From the NCBI GenBank assembly GCA_026545225.1, contig CM048851.1, forward strand, positions 35,673,956 to 35,737,955: DNA of 64,000 bases. The letters run 5' to 3'. The notes beneath the pieces are model-generated. The model searched no databases. It was not told where the DNA came from and saw nothing but the letters and a program-made list of their open reading frames with translations. Source of the DNA: Cornus controversa (Eukaryota > Streptophyta > Magnoliopsida > Cornales > Cornaceae). Shown piece by piece: positions 13,387 through 24,734 of this stretch; within the stretch, counting starts at the first letter, position 1, and each line of letters begins with the position of its first letter. Made by a program: the position numbers and the translations under genes.

Positions 13387-13440
13387 AAGGAATTAAAATC
13401 CATCGGAGATTGAAGAGAGAGAGGGAATTAGAGAGAGAAA

Positions 13441-16400
13441 ATGGCTCGGGGAAAGATCCAGATCAAGAGGATCGAGAACTCAACCAACAGGCAAGTCACC
13501 TATTCGAAGCGACGAAACGGTCTCTTCAAGAAGGCCAATGAGCTCACCGTTCTTTGCGATGCGAAGGTCTCTATCATCATGTTCTCCAGCACCGGCAAAC
13601 TCCATGAGTTCATCAGTCCTTCCATCTCGTATATATTGCTCTCTCTCTCTCTCTATACTCTCTCTTTCTCTCTCTATAATCTTAGCTTTTTTTTTTTTAT
13701 GTATATTTTCAGAACGAAGACGATGTTTGATCAGTACCAGAAGACTTTGGGGATCGATTTGTGGAACTCACACTATGAGGTTTGTCTCTCTGTTTCTATT
13801 ATGTTTGTGTGTGCATATATATATATATATATATATCGTTGTATTATGCTTATATATGTTGATTGATGTTTTGCAGAGAATGCAAGAAAACTTAAAGAAA
13901 CTGAAAGACATTAATAGGAAATTTCGGAGGGAAATTAGGTGATATTTAGGAGTAGTTGTCGCTTATTTCATTTGCTCTGTTACGTTGTTGAAAATTTCTG
14001 AAAATTTAAATTGTGTTTTGTGTGTGTTGCTATTTTTGATGAATTTGCTTAATTCGGTAGGCAAAGGACAGGTGAGAGTTTGAACGATCTGAGTTACGAG
14101 GATCTGCTTCGTCTTCACGAAAATATGGAAATTTCTTTGAAGATCATTCGTGATCGAAAGGTTCATTTTCTTAACATACCTACTATTCCTAACGTTTTTT
14201 TTCGTTATTCTTTTTTTTTTTTTTTTTAGCTTAAATAAATATATAAAGATTGTGGGGGCGCTATTTAGTTTATGAGCAATGATACACGTCATGAAATTAT
14301 TTCATGAATTTTTATCATGAATGATGTGGCAATTAAATGGTGAGTTAGTATTGGTGGTATTTTCCCAAACACGGAATTCCAATGTTATTATCACCTGCCA
14401 CATCATTCATGATAGCAATTCATGATAAAATTTCATGAAGTTTAGCATTTCCCTTAGTTTATTTCTCTAAAAACAATTTTTTATTTCTGCATAATTCAAA
14501 AGAAGACATAGTTCAAAATTTGTTTAGTTGTCACTTCCCTAAAAATTGAGTTAGAAAAATATATGACATGTTTTTCGAAAAATTGTTTTATTATTTTAAA
14601 ATTTTTGAAATTTGTTTTCTATCTTGTTTCGAAATTTTAATTGATTGAAATTAACAATTGAACATCATTTGAAACTCACAAAATCAGAGTTTTTGGTGTT
14701 TATTTATTAGGTGGATCTTTCATTTGAAATGGCTAATATAGTACTCTAAAAAGTGTCTTACCTCAAACATTTTGAGGTAGATCCAGTACGTTATATGATA
14801 TCTTGTTGAACTCAACTGCACGTAGAAAGGAAAGTAGAAACCACAAGGAAAAGAAGATGGTAAATGGGACATCCTCCACCAATCTAACTTTGGTCCAAAA
14901 TTAAACAGAAAAAAATATAAAATGATATTTTTGGTCTATAATGTTAAGAAGCAAAGACACTTTTACGAAAATGTTGTATTTGTGTTGGACATGATACTTC
15001 ATGGACGCGTATCCGATACTTCATAAATGTTTCCATAATTTAAAAATATTTTTTATTAATTTGGACACTTGACCAATACATTTCGAACGCTTTGCTGACA
15101 CATCATTTAATACTGTATGCCATGTATGCCATAACGAATATGCCATCAAACCATTTTGTTTGTGAGAAGTAATAACATAATTTTGATTAATATTTTTTAT
15201 CTTTTTCGGTCCGTCATACTCATTAGTTTTGGAAAACATAATTTTATTCACGGGACAGTTATGTGCATTTTAAATCAAGGACGCAACATCTATGTAATGA
15301 TTCGTTGAATTGGTACGGATTTTGTCATCATCATCTTTGTCTTTATTCCATAGAGATGGTGTCGGTCACGTGACAATTTTATAGAATTTTCGTTTTAGTC
15401 TATTTGGTATTTGTTTGTCACAAAAATACCACTAGCTTGCCTTTATTTTGTCCATCCGACTCTAATCCTACTTACTATATCATCATCTATCTCCCCATCT
15501 TTTTGTAATATCGATCCTAGATAACGAAAAAAAGTTATTTTGAGTAATTATTTGATCTCGGAGTGTAATATTTATATTGTCATTATTTTTTATTTTATCA
15601 AATTTACATGCCATATATTATGTTTTAGTTTTATTAATTCTTAGGTCCCTTGACTCTAATGTTTTTCTCCATGTTTCCACTTTTGTCTTATCAAGTAGAC
15701 GACTTCCATAGTAGATCTCTCTGACATAAATCCAAATTGTTTATCCAATACTGATGTTTCTTTTCTTAGTCTTTGCTCTATTATCCTTTCCCATAATTTT
15801 ATTGTATGATTCGTTAATTTAATTCCTCTATAATTTTCACAATTTTGTATATCTCCTTTATTCTTATAGATTGGTACTATTGTACTTTTCCTCCACTCAC
15901 TTGGCATCATTTTTTCTATTAAAATTTTGTTAAACAACATTGTTAACTAATCAATGCCTATCTTTCCTAAGTTCTCCAAGCCTTTATAGGTATGTTATCC
16001 GGTCCAATAGCCTTATAATTTCCCATTTTCTTTAGTATGTCCTCTACTTCCTTATTATAAATTTAATTGACCATACTTATACCTATGTAAGGTTCATTAA
16101 TAGCAACTTCTTCTCTAGTATATTCCTCATTTAGCAATTGTTGAAAGTGATTTTTCCGCTTTTCTAAAATATCTTTAAATGAAATTGCTCAATCCATGTC
16201 TCTCGTCAACCTCTCTATTTTTTGCCAATTTCTAAATAGCTGTTTTCCCTTTTTTTTGTTTTTAACTTTTCATATACATTATTTAGTGCATTTTGTTTAG
16301 CTGCAGCTACTATCTTTTTAGCTTCATATTTAATTTTCTTATATCTCTCGAAGTCATCTTGTATTTTACTTTTTTGCCATTCTTTAAAACTCGTTCTTTT

Positions 16401-19400
16401 ATTTTTTATAACTTGTTGTGTTTCATCATTCCACCACCATATTTTTTTTATAAACTTCTTTCCCCTAGTTTCTCCTAAAGTTTTTTTTTGCTTCGTCCCT
16501 GATACAACCCACCATTTTGAACCACAAGTTATTTATGTTTTCCTTCCAATCCCATTGTATTTATGGTAGAAGTTTCTTCCTAAAAGTTATCCCTTTCTCA
16601 CCTTTCAAGTCTTTCCACTTTATGTGTTGATGTCCTTTCATGACTTTTTGACTCCTAAATTTTTTGATTAAGAGATCCAATACTAATAGTTTATGTTGGC
16701 TTGTCAAACTTTTTCCCGGGATTACTTTACAATCTTTACATGTACCTCATTCTCCTCTTCGTATGCCCTTGCAAAGTATAAGAGTGTTTTCCCATCCTCA
16801 TTTCTTTCTCCAAAGCCCCGCCCGCCCCTCATGAACTCGTTCGTATCTCGTGTTCTTTTCCCCCACATGTCTGTTGAAATCACCACCTATAAGTATACTT
16901 TCATGACGTGGTATATTTTGTATCGTTTCATCTAAAGATTCATAAAATGTCTTCTTTGTCATCTAGTGCTCCTTGAGACGCGCAAGCACTTATAATATGT
17001 AGTGTCATTGCGTCAAACAATAGCTTAATGGTCATAAGCCTAACTCCGTTTCTTTTAACTTTTACAAGTTTTTCTCTCATTTGTCGGTCTACTACTATAC
17101 CCACCCCATTTCTATGATTATCCTTACCACCCGAGTAAAAAAGTTTGTAACCCCCCCAATCTCTCTTGCCTTTTTCCCTTTCCATTTGTTTCTTGTAAAC
17201 ATGTTATTTTAATTTTTCTACTTTTACGTGTGTCCATGAGTTCATTACACTTTCCTGTTAAAGTTTTTATATTCCATGTTCCTATTCTGATTTTCTATTT
17301 TTTTGTTAATTTTATTTGTTTTATTTGAAAGAAAATTCATCAAAGAGATTTGACGTAAATTCTTACAATCGGCTGTCTACCTAACACCAACCCGCCTCTT
17401 TTTGCATTCGGCTTTGGATACCGACAATGGGAGAGTCAAGAAAATAAAACAGACAAATATATAGTTAAAAAGTATATAAAAGTATCTTGAGTAATACTAA
17501 TGATACTCACATTAGTTTTACTCCATACTGACTAAAGTAAAAAAAGAAAAGTACTATTTGTGAAAGATCCAATTTTATTAGTGATTATAGCTTATTTTAG
17601 AATATTTATAACACTTTTTTTTATATAAAAAAATAGTTTATTCATCTTTACAAAATTTGAATTTAATTAATTCAATTGTTAGAAGGGGGCCTAAGAGAAT
17701 TCTTTGGTCCTTAGTTTTTCTACCAGAGTGTAGAAAATATCAACAGTGAATAGTGTGGTCTTTTAATATCTTATTAATTAGTGTATTAAATTTCCAAATA
17801 AATAATTCAAATGCACTTCGGAAACAGTAAAAAAAATCATTTTTTTTTCCGGTCATTGGTAAATTTGACCAATTGTTTTCATTCTATTTGCTTTAAATTA
17901 ATCTATTGGTTTTTCTATACTTTGTAATGCATATTTATTAGCTTTAATTTCACAAAACTCTCCTCTACTATTCAATTTTGTCATATAAAGCCCCTGACGT
18001 ATCAAACAGACAAACACTCCCAAACTATAAAATAACCATTTAAGGAGAAAATATTTTTTTCGCTGGGATTACCATGTCATCGGTGCCATAAATCAATTAT
18101 ATCTTTACACAAGAGTAAAAATACATTTATTTATGTAGGTCATATTACCACATGTCAGTGTTTAATTAGTGTGTAATTTCATGTTATCAGTACTCCAGAC
18201 TTATTAAAGTTTTTCTCTCATTGAAGGCGGAAAGGTGAGAGAGCCGTTAGTTGGATTATGAAATGACAAAAAAAAAAAACCTAAAAAAAAATACAATATA
18301 AACATAAAGTTACATTTTTGTCCATGTCAAATGACATTGTCTAAGTAACTCCATCTTCACACCATTATACCAACAATTAGGGGTGTACACAGTTTGGTTC
18401 CCTAGCAGAATTGGAACTGGAACAGATTCGAACAGTTCTTTAATGGTGAAACCAGAACCGGAACTGGAACCGGAACAAGTATGATTCGGTTCAATTTGAT
18501 TTTTTACGATTCCGGTTCCATCTTTTATATTTGAAGTATAATATGTTTTCTGAATACTTGATTGACATTTTATGTAATATTGTTGTTGCATGAAATCTCA
18601 TTTATTCTAATAGTCATTATTAAATGCTATCATTTTATGGGAGCTCTTATTATTATATGTTAGAAGTTTAGAGGATATTTATTAATTTATTTATCTATTA
18701 TATATTTTATATTATATATGTATATATTTCTCATGGTTCTGGTTCTTAAAAATTGGAACTGGTATCGTAGTGAACGGTTCAGGTACGGTTGTGTACGGTT
18801 TTAGTTTCACCGGTTCTTTGTGCACCCCTATTAACAATTTGCAAACATTTTCTAAGTTATTGCTCATTGAACTCGGTGGAGGTTGTTGTAACATACTATT
18901 TTTGTCATTCTTTTTGGTAGCTCACATATTTTAATTGGTGTAGGCAGCTGGATGAATACTCAGTTTTTTGGTTGAGATTTGGTGGTTGATAGTTGATACT
19001 GGTTCGTATAACAGGTTCAGGCATCTCATAAGAAAACTCTCAAGTTTAGGAATTGGCATAAGTTTTGAGGATGATTTGGGGAGCACTACATCCTCAAACC
19101 AAAGAACACATCAGTATATATACGCACACATGTATAACCAGAAGAAATAACCAGATGAAACTTCATCTGAAAACATTAAAAATCCAAAATAAAATAAAAC
19201 TAGTTCTTCCAACTTCTAATGTTCAAGATTGAAGAAATGTAAGGTGACATGGCTTAAAAAAAATGGTACATGAGAGAAAATGTAGTGTTGACTGTGAGAG
19301 TGAGTGGATAAAGAAATAGGCAGGTTGGTTCAATCGTGAGAGAGAAATCAAAAGGCCTCACAAAAATGGACGAAAAGCCCACATAGCCTCACAAAAGCCT

Positions 19401-20205
19401 ATTGAAACCAAGGCAGGACGCCCAGCTTAGCAAGTAACTAATAAAGGAAACACTAAACCCAATTAAAAGAAATCACATTCCATCCCATCCCAAACTCTGG
19501 AACAGAGAGACAAAGCCCAGACAGGGGCTCAAGAAATATATCATTGTGGTTGTTGTAGATATTGGTTTGTATTTATCTATATATATATATATGCATATAT
19601 TTGGTTTTTCTAATTGGCCTTGTGTGTTTACATAAATTTATATATACCTCATTCCTCTTGTAATTAAATTGGCTTCTATAAATTTTATGACCTTCTATAC
19701 ATTTTATCCTAACAACCGTAATTTTTATAATGAATAACAGAATAAAGTGCTCAGTAATCAGATTGAAACTTACAAGAAAAAGGTTAGTGGATTTGACAAT
19801 GCATATAGTTGTTCATTTCTTTTGTTGGTTACTTTCTTATTCCAGTTCTTGATAATTTGAGCTTGTTCTTACTTGGTTGCAGTTGAGGAATGTGGAAGAA
19901 ATACACAGAAACCTCCTCCATGATTTCGTAAGCACATTAATGTTTTACATATGCCTGATGCTTGAAATTTAATTAATTAATGAGGAGCTTATATATCAAT
20001 GGGAAACTTTTGATTGGTATAGGAGATAACAAGAGAGGAGGATCCACATTATGGATTAGTTGATAATGGAGGGGATTACGATTCTGTTCTCGGATTCTCA
20101 GGTGGACCACCTCGCATATTAGCTTTACGTCTGCAGCCAAACATGCAACCTGGTCTTCATGCTGGACCAGGATCGGATCTCACCACTTATGCCCTGCTTG
20201 AATAG
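13441..20205 (+). CDS. AP3: APETALA3/DEFICIENS B-class MADS-box floral transcription factor
   Basis: Seven exons: 13441-13628, 13713-13779, 13877-13938, 14061-14160, 19741-19782, 19883-19927, 20023-20205. All introns are GT-AG, and the sizes 188/67/62/100/42/45 are the classic AP3 exon pattern. The joined frame gives 228 residues: MADS domain 1-60 ([20 protein letters not shown]...), I region, K domain about 88-165 ([32 protein letters not shown]), and a C-terminus with the PI-derived motif [12 protein letters not shown] and the euAP3 motif [11 protein letters not shown]3 proteins form obligate heterodimers with PISTILLATA-type proteins on CArG boxes and specify petals and stamens. The Tyr in DLTTYALLE replaces the usual Phe. 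Intron 4 is 5,580 bp against 84-122 bp for the others and holds a LINE, a Mutator MITE and a hAT element, all outside the splice sites. The coding frame is intact. Confidence 0.96.
14274..14453. mobile_element. Mutator-type MITE in AP3 intron 4
   Basis: The 180-bp element begins GAGCAATGATACACGTCATG, and its right end on the opposite strand reads GGGAAATGCTAAACTTCATG. It is flanked by an exact 9-bp direct repeat TTAGTTTAT (14265-14273 and 14454-14462), typical of Mutator-like elements. The inner part, with TGCCACAT and GGTGATAATA, matches the elements at 45581-45983 and 60676-60887, so all belong to one family. Confidence 0.85.
15656..15940 (-). pseudogene. LINE reverse transcriptase fragment
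   Basis: A 94-residue open stretch covers the N-terminal RT fingers of an RTE-type [46 protein letters not shown]. It ends in a stop where the family normally continues into the catalytic palm. Not expected to be functional. Confidence 0.85.
16940..17290 (-). pseudogene. LINE apurinic/apyrimidinic-type endonuclease fragment
   Basis: The start is readable as [11 protein letters not shown] and CLQET (the QE motif holds a catalytic Glu). After a frame change it continues as [26 protein letters not shown] and [11 protein letters not shown]. The downstream GGDFN block near 16880 is in yet another frame. This is the N-terminal nicking endonuclease of the element at 15290-17430. Confidence 0.8.
18378..18830. 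mobile_element. hAT-like MITE in AP3 intron 4
   Basis: Begins TAGGGGTGTACACAG and ends, complemented, TAGGGGTGCACAAAG. The flanks CCAACAAT (18370-18377) and TTAACAAT (18831-18838) match at 6 of 8, the two differences being C/T. Both ends carry GGTTCC/GGAACC-type subterminal repeats. It is 453 bp and non-coding, a close relative of the element at 23344-24242. Confidence 0.75.
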
Positions 20206-20673
20206 CACCTCAGGTTGCTTAATATGATATATATTTAAATGTGTTACTTAAAGTTCTTGCTAGTATTTATTTATCTTTATCTATCACAGTTTGTCATTAC
20301 TCTACTAGCTGTTTGTATTTTGGTTAGAAAGATTTGTTTACTATCTTCGTTTTCATATAACTTCAACTGAATTTCATGTTGGTTACTTGTTGGCTTGCTC
20401 TAGAATTTAATCTTTGTGTTTAGACTTTAGATTGTTTTGTATACTTGTTGTATGTCCAATTAATTAATTAAACATATCTACGTGTTTTCAGAATAACCTT
20501 TTGTGATATTCTAAATTAACACAAATATGGTTGGTTGGCATTAGACACTTTTCAGCCAAACTAGGATTTTGCCCCCTTCAAGGGTACATACACTTGAATT
20601 TGCGTACGATGAGTTTTAAAACCATAAAAACTCATTTAGTCTTATTATGGTTGTGATCCTTTTTAATTGTCTT
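20206..20673. other. AP3 3' flank
   Basis: AT-rich sequence downstream of the AP3 stop codon; the 3' UTR must lie here. No strong AATAAA signal stands out close to the stop. No other gene seen. Confidence 0.4.
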
Positions 20674-21048
20674 TAGAGGAGTGACAACAAGACACAAAAT
20701 AAATGAATTTGGGTTTGGGTTAGTCGTGTTCGTGTTAATATGATTGATCTGCTAACTAATTGTGTCGTGTTTGTGTTTGTGTTTGACCTGTGAACCCGTT
20801 TATAACCTGATTATCCATTTAGCTAAACATGTCCGAGTCAAAAATAAACATGTAAGATAATTATTTATTGTTCGTGGTATAAATGACCTGATTAACTAAA
20901 TATGTCTTATTTGTGTTATGTCACGTCGTGTTGCTTGTGTAATAATTGTGTCATGTTCGTGTCAAAATTTTTGAACACAAATAATAATCGTGTCGTGACA
21001 CGAATAATAATTGTATCAATACGAACACGACACGATTTGCCACCCCTT
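20674..21048. mobile_element. hAT-like MITE with CGTGTCGTG subterminal repeats
   Basis: The left end TAGAGGAGTGACAACAAGAC resembles the complement of the right end (TAAGGGGTGGCAAATCGTGT). The interior is full of GTGTCGTG/CACGACAC words in opposite orientation at the two ends. No 8-bp target duplication could be confirmed, so the boundaries are approximate. It lies about 470 bp downstream of AP3. Confidence 0.5.
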
Positions 21049-21385
21049 ACCACTTTTCCTTTCTAATGTTCCATTTTAGAATAAGGTTGTAATTTGTTTT
21101 TGTTTTTTTCTCTACTTTTTTTTCTTCGACTTGTGCTTGGGATCTCAGATGTAAAGATGCGCGCTTGATTGAAGAGGTTTGGCCTGCCCAACCCCAGAAT
21201 ATTGTTAATTTGTTATTGGTTATACTTCTCTCTCTCTCTCTCTGGCTGAATCTGAGAATAATTTTCTACATCCCTACCTCTGTATTCTATAAGTTTTCAG
21301 TACTACACTCCCGGAAATATTATTACTTTATATTCTCTCTCTCACACACATAAATTAGAGAATAATTCCTATGCATATATATTTA
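21049..21385. other. Intergenic DNA with CT repeats
   Basis: Contains CT-rich microsatellites at about 21228-21243 and 21334-21350. Nothing else recognised. Confidence 0.4.
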
Positions 21386-22502
21386 GGGTAACCTCCCCTC
21401 AAATTTTTTTTATTACTCATATATTAAACTTCTCAAAATATTATTTGCTTGATTTAACTCACATCTCCCTTACCGATAACCGGCCGTTTGGACAGTTAAA
21501 GTCGTATAAAAAAGAAAATCTAAATGTTCAAACCACTCTTACCATTATTTGCAACACTTCTAAAAATTCTCTCTCATCTACCAGAGCTCTGGTCTCTCTC
21601 TCTTCACCTTTAGATATGTTGGAGACCAAACATGGGATCAAAAGAAAAACTCTACTAAATCCATCACCACCCGATACTTGTGATCCCATTTGTGTAGCCT
21701 TGGAAAAACATGCAATTAAAACCTGCTCACCCACCATAGCAATATGTTGAAGCCATAGAACAGCCATATTTTTCGTCAATCAATGGCATGTTTCTTGATA
21801 TGCAAGTGCCACATTTCTGAGTACCAAAATTTTGAAAATAAAGATTGAATAATTGTTGTAATACTTGTTTTCTATTTTACATAGACCTAAAATGTACATC
21901 GAAAAGTAGAAGTAGAGAAAAACATATCCCTGTTGCGACTTGTTTTTCTCGGCGACTTCCAGCCTTTCATCCGGCCATCAAAGTCCATAAATTAAACCCA
22001 AAAATTTCACCAACCCATTCCTCTTCCTTTAATCTAACTATTAATTGGAATGAAAATCTTTCAAATTTGTGCCCTTACCAAGAGATTTTCTAGGGTTTAT
22101 ACATTCAACACAAATATTTCCTTCAACAACAACAACAACATTCGTACATGAAAACCCTCAATTTCAATTTAGAACAACAACACAACCGCAACTACCCATT
22201 CGCTTCAATTTCAATCCTCTCTCTTCTCTAATTTCTATCTTCTCTCTCTGCATTCAAAGAAAACCCGAACTCTCTCTTATCTATCTCTCTCTTCAATTCG
22301 GATTGGGAGATGATTCGAATAATCAGGATTGTACAAAGAAAAAGTGCAACAAATAACATGAGGGTATTTAAGTAAATGTACATAATCTGTTAGCTCCACT
22401 AACGGATTTTTACTCTAATAAAGGAAGTGAGAGTTAAAATATAAATAGTTTCTTCTTAGAGTAATAAAACAAAACTTGAGAGGAGGTCATAATAATTTAT
22501 CC
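21386..22502. mobile_element. Mutator-type non-autonomous element
   Basis: Left end GGGTAACCTCCCCTCAAA and complemented right end GGATAAATTATTATGACCTC share the continuation CTCAARTTTT...TTATTACTC. The flanks ATATATTTA (21377-21385) and ATGTATTTA (22503-22511) agree at 8 of 9 positions, fitting a 9-bp Mutator duplication. It is 1,117 bp. The inner part contains CT-rich and ACA-repeat tracts but no transposase. Confidence 0.7.
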
Positions 22503-23343
22503 ATGTATTTATATATATATATATTATCTTCCCGTCTCTATGACCGACCATAGCTGTCAGTCTTGAATATCATCTCCCTATCTAAATCTCGAGATCTTCT
22601 CTCTTTTCATGAACTTATCTCCTATAATGTGGACCCCGTGAAGTATGGGAAAAAAAAAGTTGGTTGTGCATGACTTAAAATTCCCAGAACTACCATAACA
22701 CTATTTGATTAATTTAAAAAATTGTTAAGGTTTATGATTAATCAAATTTAACAAAGATCTAATTATTTATGATTAAAAGCCACCATAAAGGGGTAAAATT
22801 GACAAGGGACTACAGTGATTATTGCATTGGAGTCTTGTGCACGGCTTTCGATATTTTTTATTTATATATAATATATAAAAATTATGCAATTCTTTAAATA
22901 AATAAATTCGGCAGACCCTTGGACATTTTTTTTTTTTTTGGGATTAATAAACTTGGACATCTCTGTCAAGCACAATACCATCACGATGCATTTTTTATTT
23001 TTTTGGCATACTTTGTTAGGTGTGTAAACTAAGTTGCGTATAATTATTGTGTACCATAGTCCATATCATTAATATTATGTTTCACCTATACTATAAAGGC
23101 AAGGCATGCATCAACCCTTAATGTGTGTCAACATCAATTATCTTACCTCCATTAATTGAAGTTGCAACACAATAAATTGAGAATCGAAATAATGATTTTG
23201 CATATGTCCATTACATCAAAACACAAAAAAAATGAAGATAGTAAGAATTTAATTTTGAGCGACGATAGATATCTTACTTTTCATATAGGATTAATTACAA
23301 TAAAACATTCACATCTTCAAATCGCATATTATGTATCAAGGAC

Positions 23344-23557
23344 TAGGGGTGCACAAAGAATTAGTGTAATTGGAACCAGAATCGTAAAGAATCGTAACTG
23401 AACTGAACTGAACTGAACCATTTATTACGGTTCCACAGTTTCGGTTCTAAATTTTAGGAACCGTTCACTACGATTCTAATTCCAAGTGTATTAGAACAGT
23501 ACCGAACCAAACTAAACCGTATACAACGATTCTTTAGAACTAGAATCGGAACCGTTG

Positions 23558-23599
<42 letters not shown>

Positions 23600-24242
23600 A
23601 CTATTATTTGCTAAGCATGAATAAATACAACTCCTTTAATAATTTTCTATTTGAAGTATGGTAAAAACCACAAACTACTTTAATGTTGGACCATAATCAC
23701 TATTAGCTAGACAATAACTAATACAACTAATGTACAAATCCATTCCACCAAATTGTATTATTTATTTTTCAAATCCAAAACATCAATTCGTGCTCCAAGT
23801 CATCCTTATATATTGTATATGATTGTAATGTTTCAAAAAATAGTTCGATTAATCCAGACAAGGGATAGAGAAGCCTTCTTTGCCTTGTCATACTTATATG
23901 GTAATACAATATGGTGGAATGGAGATTAAAAGTTAATTCGGTTAATATAAATATAAATTAAGAAGGAAGAATGCGAGGCGTCTCTCTTTTTGTTCTATTT
24001 TTCTGCCCTTTATTTTCATTCCAATATTTGTATCTTTTTTAGATAACAAATTATGGAACAAGAGAAAGGAAAAAAAAAATTATTTTTTTTAGCAACATTG
24101 GTATGTATATATATGAGGGGTGCACAAATAACTGGAACGAACCAAACTGACCTCAACGATTCCAGTTCTAAAATTAAAGAATCGTTGGGATCGGTTCCGG
24201 TTCTCCTTGAAACCGTAAGAAATCAAATCATATGCACGTCTA
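23344..24242. mobile_element. hAT-like non-autonomous element with exact 8-bp target duplication
   Basis: Begins TAGGGGTGCACAAAG and ends TGCACGTCTA. It is flanked by exact TCAAGGAC repeats (23336-23343, 24243-24250). The left subterminal region is packed with GAACC/GGTTC words. A second left-type end (GGGGTGCACAAATA, 24119) suggests an internal rearrangement or an older nested copy. It is 899 bp with a (TA)n tract at about 23562-23596. The related locus at 27340-27850 reads through without it, as an empty site. Confidence 0.85.
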
Positions 24243-24290
24243 TCAAGGACTATAGTTTGTCATATCTTTTCTATCTCTCAAAGTAAAAGG

Positions 24291-24602
24291 GTGAGAATTC
24301 AAGTCTCTTTAGAGAAAAATGAGTGTGTAAGTTTAGTTATTAGGGAAGATATAGATGTTATGTTTAATCATTATTTCGAGTATACTTTAAACTGGGTGTA
24401 TCAAGAAGGAAACAAAGTTGTCTATATGCTGAGTCAACTTGCTATGTTTACGAAGGAGTGGGCCAATTGGGATTCTAATTTTTCTACCGATGTTTTGCAT
24501 TTGGCTGCTCATGATCGTATTGTGATGTTTCTCTTAATGACATTTTCTTTGCTTGCTTCGGTAAAAAATAGAAATAAAAAATTCTTGCCAAAGAAGAGAT
24601 AA
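24291..24602 (+). pseudogene. LINE-derived RNase H-like remnant
   Basis: The open frame reads FEYTLNWVYQEGNKVVYMLS, then AMFTKEWANW. The pattern W-x(2)-(R/Q)-E-x-N-x-V(A)-x-x-L is that of the C-terminal helix region of plant L1-type LINE RNase H domains (RVT_3-like). The N-terminal catalytic carboxylates are absent. It lies within copy A of the duplicated block and is missing from copy B. Confidence 0.6.
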
Positions 24603-24734
24603 AAGACATACTATGTAATATTGATAAAACATAATTAAAATTTCTGGTTTGTAAGTTGTAATTGCTGACCAACTATTATGCATTTTTGGTAGGACCCGGA
24701 TTCTCACTCATACACCTCGTTAGTACTCGCCAAT

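Larger units (their letters stand above)
15290..17430 (-). mobile_element. Degenerate RTE-clade LINE, antisense in AP3 intron 4
   Basis: Read on the minus strand it shows, in order, an endonuclease and pieces of reverse transcriptase. The endonuclease start lies near 17290-17180 ([13 protein letters not shown], then CLQET). The middle is at 17150-16940 ([18 protein letters not shown]). GGDFNRHVG lies near 16880. An RT segment is at 15940-15656 ([36 protein letters not shown]). An RT C-terminal segment is near 15540-15430 ([18 protein letters not shown], then a stop after VGWTK). The central catalytic RT part, with the YADD region, is missing. Frameshifts and stops show that it is dead. The motif order and wording match plant RTE-type non-LTR elements. 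It opposes AP3 transcription and lies well inside the intron. Confidence 0.85.

Noticed and set aside
13347-13541. Out-of-frame ATG and frame overlapping the AP3 start
   Set aside because: Probably upstream of the transcription start, and the overlap part is a shadow of the MADS exon.
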